From: Ignavibacteria bacterium
GTDB lineage: Bacteria; Bacteroidota; Ignavibacteria; Tepidaquicellales; Tepidaquicellaceae
DNA: 64,000 nt
NCBI GenBank assembly: GCA_019187405.1
Contig: JABAQZ010000014.1
Span: 62,001-126,000, forward strand
Reading direction: 5' to 3'
Made by a program: the position numbers and the translations under genes. Shown piece after piece: positions 27,176 to 37,007 of this stretch. Every line of letters starts with the position of its first letter. The stretch's first letter is position 1. The notes under the pieces are model-generated. The model saw only the letters and a list, made by a program, of their open reading frames with translations. It was not told the DNA's origin and searched no databases.

Positions 27176-27599
27176 TTTGATTTGAATAAACCATTGCGAA
27201 ATTTTTCATTTTACTTATCATTGCATTAAGACCATTTGCTCTGTTTGGCGATAAATGTTCTTTAAGACCAATTTCATTAATGAAATTCATATCAGCATTA
27301 AGTATTTCATCAGGTTTATTACCTGAAAGTACTCTTATCAGAAGAGAGATAATTCCTTTTGTAATAAGCGCGTCACTGTCAGCTTTAAAAAACAAATAAC
27401 CGTCTTTATAATCAGCATTAATCCAAACTTTGGACTGGCAGCCTTTTACTTCATAATTTTCATTTTTTAGATTTTCATCTATCAAAGGAAGTTTTTTGCC
27501 GAGTTCTATAATATATTCATATTTTCCTATCCAGTCATTGAAAAGTTCAAACTCGTCAATAATTTCTTTTTCGGTATTTTTAATATTACTTTCTGACAT
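27165..27599 (-). CDS. sufE: SufE sulfur-acceptor protein
   Basis: 144 residues. Accepts persulfide sulfur from SufS and passes it to the SufBCD scaffold. The acceptor Cys lies in VKGCQSKVWI near residue 54, and the family's LISLLIRVLSG and LSPNRANGLNAMISKM follow. It starts at the base where sufS ends, so translation is coupled. Length is typical. Confidence 0.93.
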   Translation of the reverse strand: MSESNIKNTEKEIIDEFELFNDWIGKYEYIIELGKKLPLIDENLKNENYEVKGCQSKVWINADYKDGYLFFKADSDALITKGIISLLIRVLSGNKPDEILNADMNFINEIGLKEHLSPNRANGLNAMISKMKNFAMVYSNQNVN

Positions 27600-28849
27600 T
27601 AAGACAACATTTTTTTAACTTTATGCAAGCCATCAATAAATCGGTCAATTTCTTCAACAGTGTTATAAACTGCAAAAGAAATCCTGACAGTTCCGGGTAA
27701 ATTATATCTTTGTTCAATTAACGGCTGCGTGCAGTGAAAGCCGGTTCTGACAGCAATGCCGAGATTGTCAAGTATCGAGCCGGTATCATACGGATGAATG
27801 CCATTAATGATAAATGAAATTACTCCGGTTTTATTTTTTGCATTTCCGATAATATTCATACCTTCAATTTCATTCATTCTGTTTTCTGCATATTTTAACA
27901 AATCAGATTCATGACGGGCAATATTAAGTAAACCTTTTTCATTGATAAAATCTATTGCAGAAGCAAGCGAAACGGCGCCTGAAATGTTTGGAGTACCTGC
28001 TTCAAATTTAAACGGGAGATTGTTGTATTCGGTATGCTCATAGGAAACATTTTTGATCATTTCACCGCCGAACTGATATGGAGGCATTAAGTCAAGATAC
28101 TTTTCTTTTGCATAAAGAATGCCGATACCGGTAGGTCCATAAGTTTTGTGACCTGAAAAAGCAAGAAAGTCGCAGTCAAGTTCTTTTACATCAATTTTAA
28201 TATGCGGAGATGCCTGAGCGGCATCAATAAAAACGGGAATATTGTAGCTGTGTGCAGCCGAGATAATTTCCTTAACGGGATTAATTGTGCCGAGAGTATT
28301 TGAAACATACACAACCGATATGAACTTAACTTTTTCATTAAGCATTGATTTAAACTCATCCATAACAAGTTCGCCGTTATCGGTAATGGGAATAAATTTT
28401 AAAAGAGCTTTTTTTCTTGATGTTAAATTTTGCCAGGGAACAAGATTTGAGTGATGCTCCATAGCCGAAACAATTATTTCGTCTCCTTCATTTATAAACT
28501 GCATTCCGTATGTAGAAGCTGCAAGATTAACAGCTTCAGTAGTTCCTCGGACAAAAATGATTTCATTTGATCCCGATGCACTAATAAACTCTCTGACTTT
28601 TTCACGTGAATTTTCATAAGCTTCGGTTGCTCTTTCGCTTAAAGTATGAATTCCTCTGTGAACGTTGCTGTTAATGGTTTCGTAATATTCACGGATTGAA
28701 TTAATAACGGACAGGGGTTTTTGATTAGTAGCTGCATTGTCAAAATAGACCAACGGACATCCGTTTATCTGCTGATCAAGCAGCGGAAATTCTTTACGAA
28801 GTTTATAAACATCAAAGGAAATATTTTCATTTACAATATCAATATTCAC
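27599..28849 (-). CDS. sufS: SufS cysteine desulfurase
   Basis: 416-residue PLP enzyme of class V aminotransferase fold (group II desulfurase). YFDNAATNQKP opens the fold; AMEHHSNLVPWQ, DAAQASPH and FSGHKTYGPTGIG (PLP lysine) form the active site; the persulfide Cys is in RTGFHCTQPL. It takes sulfur from cysteine, giving alanine, and works with SufE encoded next. Lies 4 bp after sufD. Confidence 0.95.
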   Translation of the reverse strand: MNIDIVNENISFDVYKLRKEFPLLDQQINGCPLVYFDNAATNQKPLSVINSIREYYETINSNVHRGIHTLSERATEAYENSREKVREFISASGSNEIIFVRGTTEAVNLAASTYGMQFINEGDEIIVSAMEHHSNLVPWQNLTSRKKALLKFIPITDNGELVMDEFKSMLNEKVKFISVVYVSNTLGTINPVKEIISAAHSYNIPVFIDAAQASPHIKIDVKELDCDFLAFSGHKTYGPTGIGILYAKEKYLDLMPPYQFGGEMIKNVSYEHTEYNNLPFKFEAGTPNISGAVSLASAIDFINEKGLLNIARHESDLLKYAENRMNEIEGMNIIGNAKNKTGVISFIINGIHPYDTGSILDNLGIAVRTGFHCTQPLIEQRYNLPGTVRISFAVYNTVEEIDRFIDGLHKVKKMLS

Positions 28850-28853
28850 TTAA

Positions 28854-30182
28854 TTAAGATTTAAGTTTTAATTGAAGAGTATGATAAAGTTTAATTCTGA
28901 GCGCATCAATTTTTACAGAGTCAATTACATCGCTTGCAAATGCATTAAGAAGAAGAATCCTAGCATCATTTTCGCTTATACCTCTGGAACGGAGATAAAA
29001 CATCTCTTCTTTACTAAGCTGTCCGGAAGTTGCACCGTGGCTGCATTTCACATCATCGGCAAAAATTTCGAGCTGGGGTTTTGAATAAATCGTTGCATCA
29101 TCAGAAAGCAGTATGTTGTTATTCGATTGATATGCATTCGTTTTTTGTGCATCGGGATGCACCATAATTTTACCGTTAAATACTCCCGTTGCACTGCCGT
29201 CGATGATACCTTTATACAATTCATTGCTGAAACAATTAGGCATCTTGTGATCGGCAAGAGTGTGATTATCGACATGCTGTTTTCCGTCAAGCAGATAAAG
29301 CCCATAGAAATGACATTCGGTATTTGTTCCGTTGAATACAGAATTCAGATTATTTCTAATGATAGAGCCTCCCCATGAAACGGTAGTATCAGAAAACTTA
29401 CTATCTCTTTCCTGATGCACCTGTGTTGTTCCAATGTGGAATGAATTATCTCCGTCATTCTGAATTTTGTAATGCTCAAGATTGGAATTTTGAGCACAGT
29501 AAATTTCAGTTACAGCATTTGTAAAGTTATAATTACTCCCAACAGTAAAATAATCTTCGGAAATTTTTATGCTCGAACCTTCTTCAAGAACAATTAAATT
29601 TCTCGGCTGTGAAAGCATTACATTATTTACTGCATCGGAGATATAAAGAATATGGACAGGGATGTTATTGACAGAATTTTTTTTCAAATAGATAAATGCT
29701 CCGTCTTTTGAAAATGCAGTATTCAAAGCAGTCATAGAGTTGCTTTTAAAATCGGCATATTTTGAAAAGTGTTGTTCAACAAAATCACCGAACTTTGTCG
29801 TTGCCTCAGCAAGACTGCCCGAATAACAACTGTCGTTATCAGTTATTTTATCGGAAAGAGATTCATCAAAAAATCCGTTTATAAAAACGAGATTAACCGC
29901 ATCTTTCAAGAAATATTTACCAACAAAATCTTTTGTAAGCGTATGTTTAGCTAATTGCGTTGATTGTTTAAAATCATGCTTAAGCACAGGATTGATGTTT
30001 GTATATTTCCACTCTTCGAGTTTTTTTACCGGAAAACCAAGTCTATTGAAGCAATCAAAAGCATCTATTTTAATTTTATTAAGTATGCTGTTTGCTTTTC
30101 CGTTTAATGATTTTTCAAATTTCTGAAAATCGGAAACAAGCTTTAATTTTAGGTCTGTATTTTCTATTTCAGTTTTAGTCAT
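28854..30182 (-). CDS. sufD: SufD, Fe-S scaffold subunit
   Basis: 442 residues. The N-terminal helical domain has WKYTNINPVLKHDF. The C-terminal right-handed beta-helix contains NLVFINGFFDES, GKQHVDNHTLADHKMPNCFS and CSHGATSGQLSKEEMFYLRSRG, the signature that ends SufB/SufD proteins; the H of CSHG matches the cluster-assembly His of SufD. It forms the SufBC2D complex with the two genes upstream. Lies 69 bp from sufC. Confidence 0.94.
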   Translation of the reverse strand: MTKTEIENTDLKLKLVSDFQKFEKSLNGKANSILNKIKIDAFDCFNRLGFPVKKLEEWKYTNINPVLKHDFKQSTQLAKHTLTKDFVGKYFLKDAVNLVFINGFFDESLSDKITDNDSCYSGSLAEATTKFGDFVEQHFSKYADFKSNSMTALNTAFSKDGAFIYLKKNSVNNIPVHILYISDAVNNVMLSQPRNLIVLEEGSSIKISEDYFTVGSNYNFTNAVTEIYCAQNSNLEHYKIQNDGDNSFHIGTTQVHQERDSKFSDTTVSWGGSIIRNNLNSVFNGTNTECHFYGLYLLDGKQHVDNHTLADHKMPNCFSNELYKGIIDGSATGVFNGKIMVHPDAQKTNAYQSNNNILLSDDATIYSKPQLEIFADDVKCSHGATSGQLSKEEMFYLRSRGISENDARILLLNAFASDVIDSVKIDALRIKLYHTLQLKLKS

Positions 30183-30251
30183 TTTTTTGGCGATTCATCA
30201 TAAATCAAAAAAGTTAAATATAAAAAGTTCAAAGAACCCGTGGTTAAAAGA

Positions 30252-31025
30252 TTATTTAGCAATTTCTTCCAAATGTTCGGCAACCCAGTCATATCCGTAT
30301 TCCTCAAGATGCAGAGCGAGACTTTTGTCTCCAGATTTTACAATTTTTCCTTCATACATCACATGCACAAAATCCGGAACGATATAATTCAGCAATCTTT
30401 GATAATGCGTAATTACAATAAATGCATTATCTTTTGAGCGAATTTTGTTAACGCCGTCGGCTACAATTTTCAAAGCATCAATATCAAGGCCGGAATCAGT
30501 TTCGTCGAGTATAGATAATTTAGGATTCAGCATTGCAAGTTGAAAGATTTCATTTCGTTTTTTTTCTCCACCCGAGAATCCAACATTAACATATCTTCCA
30601 AGCATTTGCGGATCAATATCAACAAGTTTAGCTTTTTCTTTTATCATTTTCAGAAAGTCAACCGAGCTCATAGGATCTTCTCCTTTTGATTTCCTGATAT
30701 CGTTTACCGCAGTTTTTAAAAAATTTGTATTTGACACACCTGGAATCTCCACAGGATACTGGAATGCAAGGAATATTCCTTCGCGGGCTCTTTCTTCCGG
30801 TGCAAGCTCAAGAAGGTTTTTTCCTTCGAAGAGTACTTCACCTTCTTCTACTTCATATCCTTCACGTCCGGTCAGGACTGATGCGAGAGTACTTTTACCG
30901 GAACCGTTTGGACCCATTATGGCATGAACTTCGCCTGCTTTGATTTGCAGATTTAAGCCTTTTAAAATTTCTTTTCCGCCTTCATCGGTTTCAACTTTTG
31001 CTTTTAAGTTTTTTATTTCTAGCAT
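30252..31025 (-). CDS. sufC: SufC, ABC-type ATPase of Fe-S assembly
   Basis: 257 residues. Walker A GPNGSGKSTLASVL near residue 38, Q-loop in FLAFQYPVEIPGV, ABC signature SGGEKKRNEIFQ, Walker B LSILDETDSGLD with SufC's characteristic E-T-D-S-G, and the switch His in VITHYQRLL. It drives conformational change in the SufBD scaffold and is not a transporter. 53 bp downstream of sufB. Confidence 0.96.
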   Translation of the reverse strand: MLEIKNLKAKVETDEGGKEILKGLNLQIKAGEVHAIMGPNGSGKSTLASVLTGREGYEVEEGEVLFEGKNLLELAPEERAREGIFLAFQYPVEIPGVSNTNFLKTAVNDIRKSKGEDPMSSVDFLKMIKEKAKLVDIDPQMLGRYVNVGFSGGEKKRNEIFQLAMLNPKLSILDETDSGLDIDALKIVADGVNKIRSKDNAFIVITHYQRLLNYIVPDFVHVMYEGKIVKSGDKSLALHLEEYGYDWVAEHLEEIAK

Positions 31026-31078
31026 TTTTATAAGTTAGGACAATTTAAATTTATCAAGATATATTTTAATCAGGAAAA

Positions 31079-32524
31079 TTACCCGACGCTTCCTTCGAGC
31101 GAAATGGCAAGCAGTTTCTGAGCTTCGACGGCAAATTCCATGGGCAGTTGATTTAATACTTCTTTTGCGTATCCGTTTACAATAAGGGCAACTGCATCTT
31201 CTTCTGAAATTCCTCTTTGATTACAGTAAAACATAATATCTTCTCCTATTTTGGAAGTCGTAGCTTCATGTTCCACTATAGCGGATTTATTTTTTATTTC
31301 AAAGTAAGGAAATGTGTGTGCGCCGCATTTATCTCCCATTAACAATGAATCGCATTGAGAAAAATTGCGGGCATTATCGGCGCGTTTACTTACCTGAACA
31401 AGTCCTCTGTAACTATTGTTGCTTTTACCGGCTGAAATTCCTTTTGATACAATTCTGCTTTTAGTATTCTTGCCTAAATGCATCATTTTTGTTCCAGTAT
31501 CAGCTTGTTGAAAATTATTGGTAAGAGCAACTGAATAGAATTCGCCGATTGAGTTGTCACCTTTAAGAATTACGCTTGGATACTTCCAGGTAATTGATGA
31601 GCCTGTTTCGACCTGAGTCCAAGATATTTTCGAGTTATCACCTGAGCAGATTCCTCTTTTTGTTACAAAATTATAAATACCGCCTTTACCTTCGGCATCA
31701 CCGGGATACCAGTTCTGAACGGTAGAATACTTTATCTCAGCATTTTTTAAAGCAATTAATTCAACAACAGCGGCATGCAGCTGATTTTCATCTCTCATCG
31801 GAGCAGTACAGCCTTCAAGATAGCTCACATAACTTCCTTCATCAGCAATAATCAAAGTCCTTTCGAACTGTCCGGTATTCTCAGCATTTATTCTGAAATA
31901 AGTGGATAACTCCATCGGACATCTAACATTTTTAGGGATATATACGAAAGAGCCGTCTGTAAACACGGCAGAATTTAATGCCGCAAAATAATTATCTGAC
32001 TGTGGAACTACAGCTCCAAGATACTTTTTTATCAGTTGGGGATGATTTACTATTGCTTCACTCATTGAGCAAAAAATGATTCCGAGTTCGGCGAGTTTTT
32101 CTTTATAAGTTGTTGCAACTGAGACACTATCCAAAACTGCATCTACGGCAACACCAGCAAGAATAAGCTGTTCTTCCAACGGAATTCCGAGTTTATCATA
32201 AGTATTTTTAATTGCAGGATCAAGCTCATCCAGACTTCCGAGTTTCTTTTTAGTTTTAGGAGCTGCATAATAAATGATATCATTGTAATCAATCGGCGGA
32301 TATTTGACATTCGGCCAATTAGGTTCAGTCATTTTAAGCCATATATTGTAAGCTTTTAACCTCCATTCAAGCAAAAACTCCGGTTCATTTTTTTTTGATG
32401 AAATTAATTCTATAATTTCTTTATTCAAACCTTTTGGCGCTTTATCCATTTCAAGGTCTGTATAAAATCCGTATTTATAATCGCTTGAAGTTACTTTTTC
32501 AAGAATATCGTCTTCTTTTACCAT
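31079..32524 (-). CDS. sufB: SufB, Fe-S scaffold subunit
   Basis: 481 residues, close to the usual 470-495. Contains the family motifs [41 protein letters not shown] (with the cluster-related Cys), [23 protein letters not shown] and the C-terminal [21 protein letters not shown]. It hosts the nascent cluster with SufC and SufD. First gene of the suf operon, with an IscR/Rrf2-type palindrome 35 bp upstream of its ATG. Confidence 0.96.
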   Translation of the reverse strand: MVKEDDILEKVTSSDYKYGFYTDLEMDKAPKGLNKEIIELISSKKNEPEFLLEWRLKAYNIWLKMTEPNWPNVKYPPIDYNDIIYYAAPKTKKKLGSLDELDPAIKNTYDKLGIPLEEQLILAGVAVDAVLDSVSVATTYKEKLAELGIIFCSMSEAIVNHPQLIKKYLGAVVPQSDNYFAALNSAVFTDGSFVYIPKNVRCPMELSTYFRINAENTGQFERTLIIADEGSYVSYLEGCTAPMRDENQLHAAVVELIALKNAEIKYSTVQNWYPGDAEGKGGIYNFVTKRGICSGDNSKISWTQVETGSSITWKYPSVILKGDNSIGEFYSVALTNNFQQADTGTKMMHLGKNTKSRIVSKGISAGKSNNSYRGLVQVSKRADNARNFSQCDSLLMGDKCGAHTFPYFEIKNKSAIVEHEATTSKIGEDIMFYCNQRGISEEDAVALIVNGYAKEVLNQLPMEFAVEAQKLLAISLEGSVG

Positions 32525-32558
32525 AAATTATAGAAATGTATTTAAAATATTTAATTAG

Positions 32559-32571
32559 GACTAAATTAGTC
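32559..32571. promoter_or_regulatory. Putative IscR/Rrf2-type operator of the suf operon
   Basis: The sequence GACTAAATTAGTC is a 6+1+6 palindrome that fits the core of the E. coli IscR type 1 site (GACT, five bases of the form R-W-W-W-Y, AGTC) at every position. It lies 35 bp upstream of the sufB ATG, where a repressor would cover the promoter. IscR and SufR are Fe-S sensing Rrf2-family regulators of suf/isc operons. No rrf2 gene lies in the window, so the regulator is inferred. The outer bases of the IscR consensus are only partly kept. Confidence 0.55.
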
Positions 32572-32695
32572 TTATTTAAAATTAAAATAAAGGCAAATTT
32601 CGATTTTCTTTAAGCAAAAATTTGATATTAAAAAGAAAAATGCAGTTAATTTTATGAATAATAAACTTAATTTGCATTTAAAAATATAAAAATAT

Positions 32696-33934
32696 ATGAA
32701 GTTAAGAGTATACATAACATCAGTATTCATTATAGTAATATTTTTTTCAAAGACTGCATTATGCGGAAATACAGTTATATCATTTTTAAATGGGAGAGTC
32801 ATAGATGAAAGAGGATTTCCAATACAAGGTGTAAAAGTAATCATAGAAAATCTTGAAAAACTAACTGACATTAACGGAAGTTTTAGTTTTCAAAATATAA
32901 TTTCACCTTATGAAGTCACCATAGCAGAGAGATATACAAATACTGCGGTAATATACAAAGAGTTGACGGTAACAAATCCTGATTTGGTATTATTTGGAGA
33001 CATGGGAGAATATTTTGCCAACAAAGTACACCTGAACATCAAAATTTCAAAAATATCTGAAAGCAGTAGTTCAACAATTAAATTCATAAGCACGAATGCA
33101 TTTACATCAACCCAGGAAGAAGTTTCTGAAGGAGACAGTTTGGTAAAATTGACAGTGAGTTGGCCAATTAACAGAAACAGCATTGAGGGTGAACTGATTT
33201 TAATACAAAAAAATGATAAGGGATATCAGTTTTTAAAAAGACAAAATATAAGTTTAAACAAAGGTAGAAATAATTATGAAATTACATTTGATACAAAGAA
33301 AGAAAAAAAGTTAAACTCTTCGAATCTTAAATTATTTTTTTATGATAAGAATTACAAAATAAACAAGCTCAAATTATCTTTAAACTTTTTCAATTACGAT
33401 AAAAATGCAGAGATAAATTTAGCAGAAGAATACGGTAACAGCAGCAGCATAAAAATTGTGATACCGGATAAGTTTACTGAATCGATAAAATTCAGAGTTA
33501 CAGGAATAGCAGAAAGTGAAAACGGCAAAGGATTCATAAGTTACAATTATGCTTCACCTGAGGAGCAGATCAAAGTAGTGAATGAAACACCACCGGAGCT
33601 TGAGACACCTCTAAATAATTTTCTTGCAGTTGACGGTGATACGAGGTTTTCATATTCATCTGGTACTGGAGCTGGAATTTATGTGCTGGAGTTCAAAAGT
33701 TTTAATCCGGTAATGAATTTTTTCATAGTAACCCGGGAAAGGGAGACATATTTCAGGTACTTATCAAGGAGTGAATTCAATTCTGCCAATATCAGTTTTG
33801 ACTGGCGTGTCAGAAAATACATAACTTATTTTAATACCGATGATTTTGTAAAACCCAGTATATTTAAGAATGATTTTTCGTATAAGGCAGTATTGTATTC
33901 ACAGAGAAGAAATTTTAAAACCGGTTATTACTAA
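32696..33934 (+). CDS. Exported protein with CarboxypepD_reg-like domain
   Basis: 412 residues with a signal peptide (VYITSVFIIVIFFSKTALCG, cut near residue 24). Residues 30-80 form a carboxypeptidase-regulatory-like beta domain (GRVIDERGFPIQGVKVII, DINGSFSFQNI), often found on surface proteins. The remaining 330 residues are beta-rich and unassigned; no protease motifs were seen. It is divergent from the suf operon and shares its promoter region, 171 bp between starts. It meets era tail to tail with overlapping stop codons. Function unknown, probably periplasmic or surface. Confidence 0.7.
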   Translation: MKLRVYITSVFIIVIFFSKTALCGNTVISFLNGRVIDERGFPIQGVKVIIENLEKLTDINGSFSFQNIISPYEVTIAERYTNTAVIYKELTVTNPDLVLFGDMGEYFANKVHLNIKISKISESSSSTIKFISTNAFTSTQEEVSEGDSLVKLTVSWPINRNSIEGELILIQKNDKGYQFLKRQNISLNKGRNNYEITFDTKKEKKLNSSNLKLFFYDKNYKINKLKLSLNFFNYDKNAEINLAEEYGNSSSIKIVIPDKFTESIKFRVTGIAESENGKGFISYNYASPEEQIKVVNETPPELETPLNNFLAVDGDTRFSYSSGTGAGIYVLEFKSFNPVMNFFIVTRERETYFRYLSRSEFNSANISFDWRVRKYITYFNTDDFVKPSIFKNDFSYKAVLYSQRRNFKTGYY

Positions 33935-34821
33935 AATAAATTTTTCTTGATATAATTTTTTTCTTTTCTCCAGTCTTTTTTGATTTTGATAAACAGATTA
34001 AGGAACACTTTTTTATCAAAAAAAGATTCAAGTTTTTTTCTGGCAAGTTCACCGAGTCTTTTCAGACCTTGTCCTTTTTTTCCGATCAGGATTGCTTTTT
34101 GAGATTCCCTTTCGAGAATAATATCGGCATTTATGAAAATAAGGTTTTCGGTTCTTTCCTTAAATTCGGTTACATTAACAAGACAGCTATAAGGAATTTC
34201 ATCATGATATAGAGAAAGAATTTGTTCACGTATAATTTCAGAAGCGAGAAATTTTTCTGATTTATCTGTTAAAGATTCTTTTTCGTAGAAAAAACCGCTT
34301 GCAGGAAGTTTATCAACGATTAACTTTTTAAGACTGTCGGTGTTTTCTTTTTTTAAAGCTGAAACAGGAACAATTTCAGAATCAATTTCTTTACTGGAAA
34401 TCAATTTAATTAAAGGAAGAAGTTTATTTTTATTAACAAGATCAATTTTATTCAGGACAATTATAATTTCCTTTCCGCTCAATGAAGATTTGAACTGCGT
34501 ATTGAATGCATCAAAAGAATCGAGATCTGGTTTAACGGCATCGATCAGAAAAATTATCAAATCTGCTTCATCTAAAGAAGAGACTATTTCATTGAACATA
34601 AAATTATGCAATTCATATTCGGGTTTGAGAATCCCGGGAGTATCAAGAAAAACAATCTGAAAATCCTTTCCGGTAAGTATGGCTTTAATTTTATTCCTTG
34701 TAGTCTGAGCTTTTTTATTAACAACGGAAATATTGTAATCTACAAGAGTATTTACAAGGGTTGATTTTCCAGAATTTGGTTTACCTATTACCGCAACAAA
34801 TCCAGCCTTACTATTCACCAA
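33931..34821 (-). CDS. era: GTPase Era
   Basis: 296 residues. G1 GKPNSGKSTLVNTL, G3 DTPG with LKPEYELHNFM, G4 NKID and G5-like VSALK make the GTPase domain; the C-terminal type II KH domain has ILIGKKGQGLKRLGELARKKLE and FIKIKKDWR. Era binds the 3' end of 16S rRNA and checks 30S ribosome assembly. The start is TTG or the next codon GTG, both overlapping the end of the lipoprotein gene upstream, so translation is probably coupled. Confidence 0.96.
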   Translation of the reverse strand: MVNSKAGFVAVIGKPNSGKSTLVNTLVDYNISVVNKKAQTTRNKIKAILTGKDFQIVFLDTPGILKPEYELHNFMFNEIVSSLDEADLIIFLIDAVKPDLDSFDAFNTQFKSSLSGKEIIIVLNKIDLVNKNKLLPLIKLISSKEIDSEIVPVSALKKENTDSLKKLIVDKLPASGFFYEKESLTDKSEKFLASEIIREQILSLYHDEIPYSCLVNVTEFKERTENLIFINADIILERESQKAILIGKKGQGLKRLGELARKKLESFFDKKVFLNLFIKIKKDWRKEKNYIKKNLF

Positions 34822-35278
34822 GTATTTTTATTTGATGTTTGAAATATAAAATCATTTGAGGTTTGTTTTTATAAATCGAAATTTTACCTGTTACCAGGAC
34901 ATTTTTATTTTTAAATCCGGTTAAATCACCGAAGGAAGTAAAATATTTTTTAAAAATTGTGCAAGTAAATGTATTTTTAGGAAACTTATTATCAAAATTA
35001 AGGTAAGCAACTTTTTCACTGACATATACATCTGCAACATAACCATGGACAGTAATGGAATCACCAATATGGTTTTTTGCTTCTGCCGGGCTAATGGATT
35101 CTGAAGAAAAAGCAAACTCCGATTTCGGAGACGAATCATCAATTTTATGAGTTTCAGATTTTAGTTTATCCTTATTCTTTTTAATTTTGATTTCTTCATT
35201 CAGGTTATCGTTTCCACAATTAAGACAGCATACCGAAAAAACAATTACAAAATTAAGTTTATAAAAAATATTTTTCAT
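34811..35278 (-). CDS. Putative lipoprotein with OB-fold-like domain
   Basis: 155 residues. The hydrophobic start (IFYKLNFVIVFSVCCLNCGNDN) carries a possible lipobox with Cys near residue 22, so it is likely a lipoprotein. A Lys/Glu-rich linker of about 35 residues follows. The C-terminal 85 residues (GDSITVHGYVADVY, VAYLNFDNKFP, FKNKNVLVTGKISIYKNKPQMIL) match a small OB-fold of the tRNA_anti-like kind, seen also in envelope proteins. Function unknown. It overlaps era by 11 bases. Confidence 0.65.
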   Translation of the reverse strand: MKNIFYKLNFVIVFSVCCLNCGNDNLNEEIKIKKNKDKLKSETHKIDDSSPKSEFAFSSESISPAEAKNHIGDSITVHGYVADVYVSEKVAYLNFDNKFPKNTFTCTIFKKYFTSFGDLTGFKNKNVLVTGKISIYKNKPQMILYFKHQIKILGE

Positions 35279-35461
35279 TATTAGTCAGATATCTTTTGTA
35301 TGTGTGTTGATTACATTAGCTAATAACAAAGTTTTTGCATCATTATAAATTAAATTGTACTTGCGGATAAATCATTAAAGACATTGCAGAGTAAAAATGT
35401 AATTGAATCGATGTAGTTGCTATATTTCAAATTATCCGCAAATAAAAAATTATAAACAATT

Positions 35462-36190
35462 TCACTTTTGCTTATTTTTTGCATCAGTTAAGACAATGGA
35501 AAAATCTCTTTCCATTTCGGGTTTAAGTTGAATTGCTTTTTCCAGATCTGTCACAGCATTAACATAATTTCCCATCTGATAATAAGCAAGCCCTCTTGCG
35601 GCATAAGCGGCAGCTTTATTTTGAATATTTGAAATATAAGTTGTAAGATCTTTGATAGCGTCATTATAATTTGCCATAGAAACAAGTACTTCACCTCTTA
35701 TCAGATATGCTTCAATCAAAGCCGGGTTAATATTCAGAGAGTTGTTAAGGTCAGAAATTGCTTCTGCATATTGGTTTTGGAGTTTATAAACAACTGCTCT
35801 ATTAAGATAAGCTTCTGCGAAGTCAGGGTTAGAAAAAATTGCCGAATTAAAATCCAAAATAGCATTTGAATACATTTGCATGGAAGTATAGATTAAACCT
35901 CTTAAATTTAGGGCGAATGTGTACTGCGGATTACTGGTAACAGCATCGGTTGCATCTTGTAAAGCCGGCTCAAACTGTTGCAGTGAATAATACGCAAACG
36001 CTCTATTAAATCTTGCAACGGCATTTTGCGGATCAGAGTCGAGAAATTGAGTAAGATAATCAATAGCTTTTTCAAAATTTTTTATTTCAACTTCTTTAAT
36101 CCCGAGATTTAGATATTCTGAAGAGGTAAGTTGAGCATAGCAGATAGGAGTAACTAGGAATAAAAATAAATAAATTAAAATTTTTTTCAT
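35462..36190 (-). CDS. Exported tetratricopeptide-repeat protein
   Basis: 242 residues from the ATG giving MKKILIYLFLFLVTPICYAQ, a clean signal peptide; the longer frame adds 13 unlikely residues before it. Then come about six TPR units of 34 residues, with repeats such as AIDYLTQFLDSDPQNAVARFNRA, AILDFNSAIFSNPDFAEAYLNRA and AISDLNNSLNINPALIEAYL. TPR proteins bind partner proteins or peptides; envelope ones in Bacteroidota often support outer-membrane machines. No partner is indicated by the neighbours. A 183-bp AT-rich spacer separates it from the lipoprotein gene. Confidence 0.8.
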   Translation of the reverse strand: MKKILIYLFLFLVTPICYAQLTSSEYLNLGIKEVEIKNFEKAIDYLTQFLDSDPQNAVARFNRAFAYYSLQQFEPALQDATDAVTSNPQYTFALNLRGLIYTSMQMYSNAILDFNSAIFSNPDFAEAYLNRAVVYKLQNQYAEAISDLNNSLNINPALIEAYLIRGEVLVSMANYNDAIKDLTTYISNIQNKAAAYAARGLAYYQMGNYVNAVTDLEKAIQLKPEMERDFSIVLTDAKNKQK

Positions 36191-36291
36191 ATTTTTCAGC
36201 AAGCTAAAAAAGTTAGCGGATTGAATCAATAGAAAATCGGGATTGAGAGTAAAATTTCAACATTTTTTACTTTAAAAAAATAACAAAACAT

Positions 36292-36957
36292 TTATAATAA
36301 AGAGTAATCAATGACACAATAACTCCATTTCCAGTCATTTTGTTTGTCAGTCATACCTGATCTTACAGGATTATTCATAATGTATTTTACAATTCTTTTA
36401 AGTTCAAATTCGTCTCTGACAACATGGTCAAAACTTTCATGATGCCAGAATTGACCAGTTCGGTTTAATATCAGATTTGATTCTCTAGCAGTAGAACCTT
36501 TAATCAATCTAAGAGTATCTGCAAGAGCATAATTTTTTGTTTTGCCGAAATTATTTAATTCTGAAACTTTTATGTTATCAAGAAGAAATATAACTAAATG
36601 AACATGGTTAGGTTCAATATCAAAAGCAATTAATTCGTATTTAACAGAGTTAAGTTCAAAAATTTTTTTATATATTATCGAAGCGATATCTTCATTCAAA
36701 AGATATTTTGGTCCATATTCACATTTATCCAGAATAGAATCATATTTAGCGAAATTCATTTTCTGGAGTTCATATAATTTTGCTTTTAAAACGGAAGGAT
36801 CATAGTATTTTGAAATAAGTTTTTTTCTTTCAGATTCATAGTTTAGACGAAGATTTTTTAAAATAAAATCGGGAATAGAGCCGGCAAGTCTAAATGTAAT
36901 TAAGAATGCAGAGTCTAACGGTTGATAATGGGGTAAATTTCTAAAGTACTTGATCAT
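36292..36957 (-). CDS. REP-associated tyrosine transposase (RAYT, Y1/HUH superfamily)
   Basis: 221 residues. Single-strand DNA nuclease fold: the HUH motif is PNHVHLVIFLL, and the catalytic Tyr is in ELKRIVKYIMNNPVRSGM, whose IVKYIMNNPV is diagnostic of REP-associated transposases, as are GQFWHHESFDHVV and the ending W-K-W-S-Y. The N-terminal FRNLPHYQPLDSAFLITFRLAG matches the same group. RAYTs occur as single copies and are thought to process or spread REP palindromes. The first palindrome of array 2 lies 50 bp upstream of its ATG. No IS200-type end structures were recognised. The gene appears intact. Confidence 0.88.
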   Translation of the reverse strand: MIKYFRNLPHYQPLDSAFLITFRLAGSIPDFILKNLRLNYESERKKLISKYYDPSVLKAKLYELQKMNFAKYDSILDKCEYGPKYLLNEDIASIIYKKIFELNSVKYELIAFDIEPNHVHLVIFLLDNIKVSELNNFGKTKNYALADTLRLIKGSTARESNLILNRTGQFWHHESFDHVVRDEFELKRIVKYIMNNPVRSGMTDKQNDWKWSYCVIDYSLL

Positions 36958-37007
36958 AATTTGCTTTGGTTTCCTTAAATAGAAAAAATGTTATTTTACT
37001 TTACATT

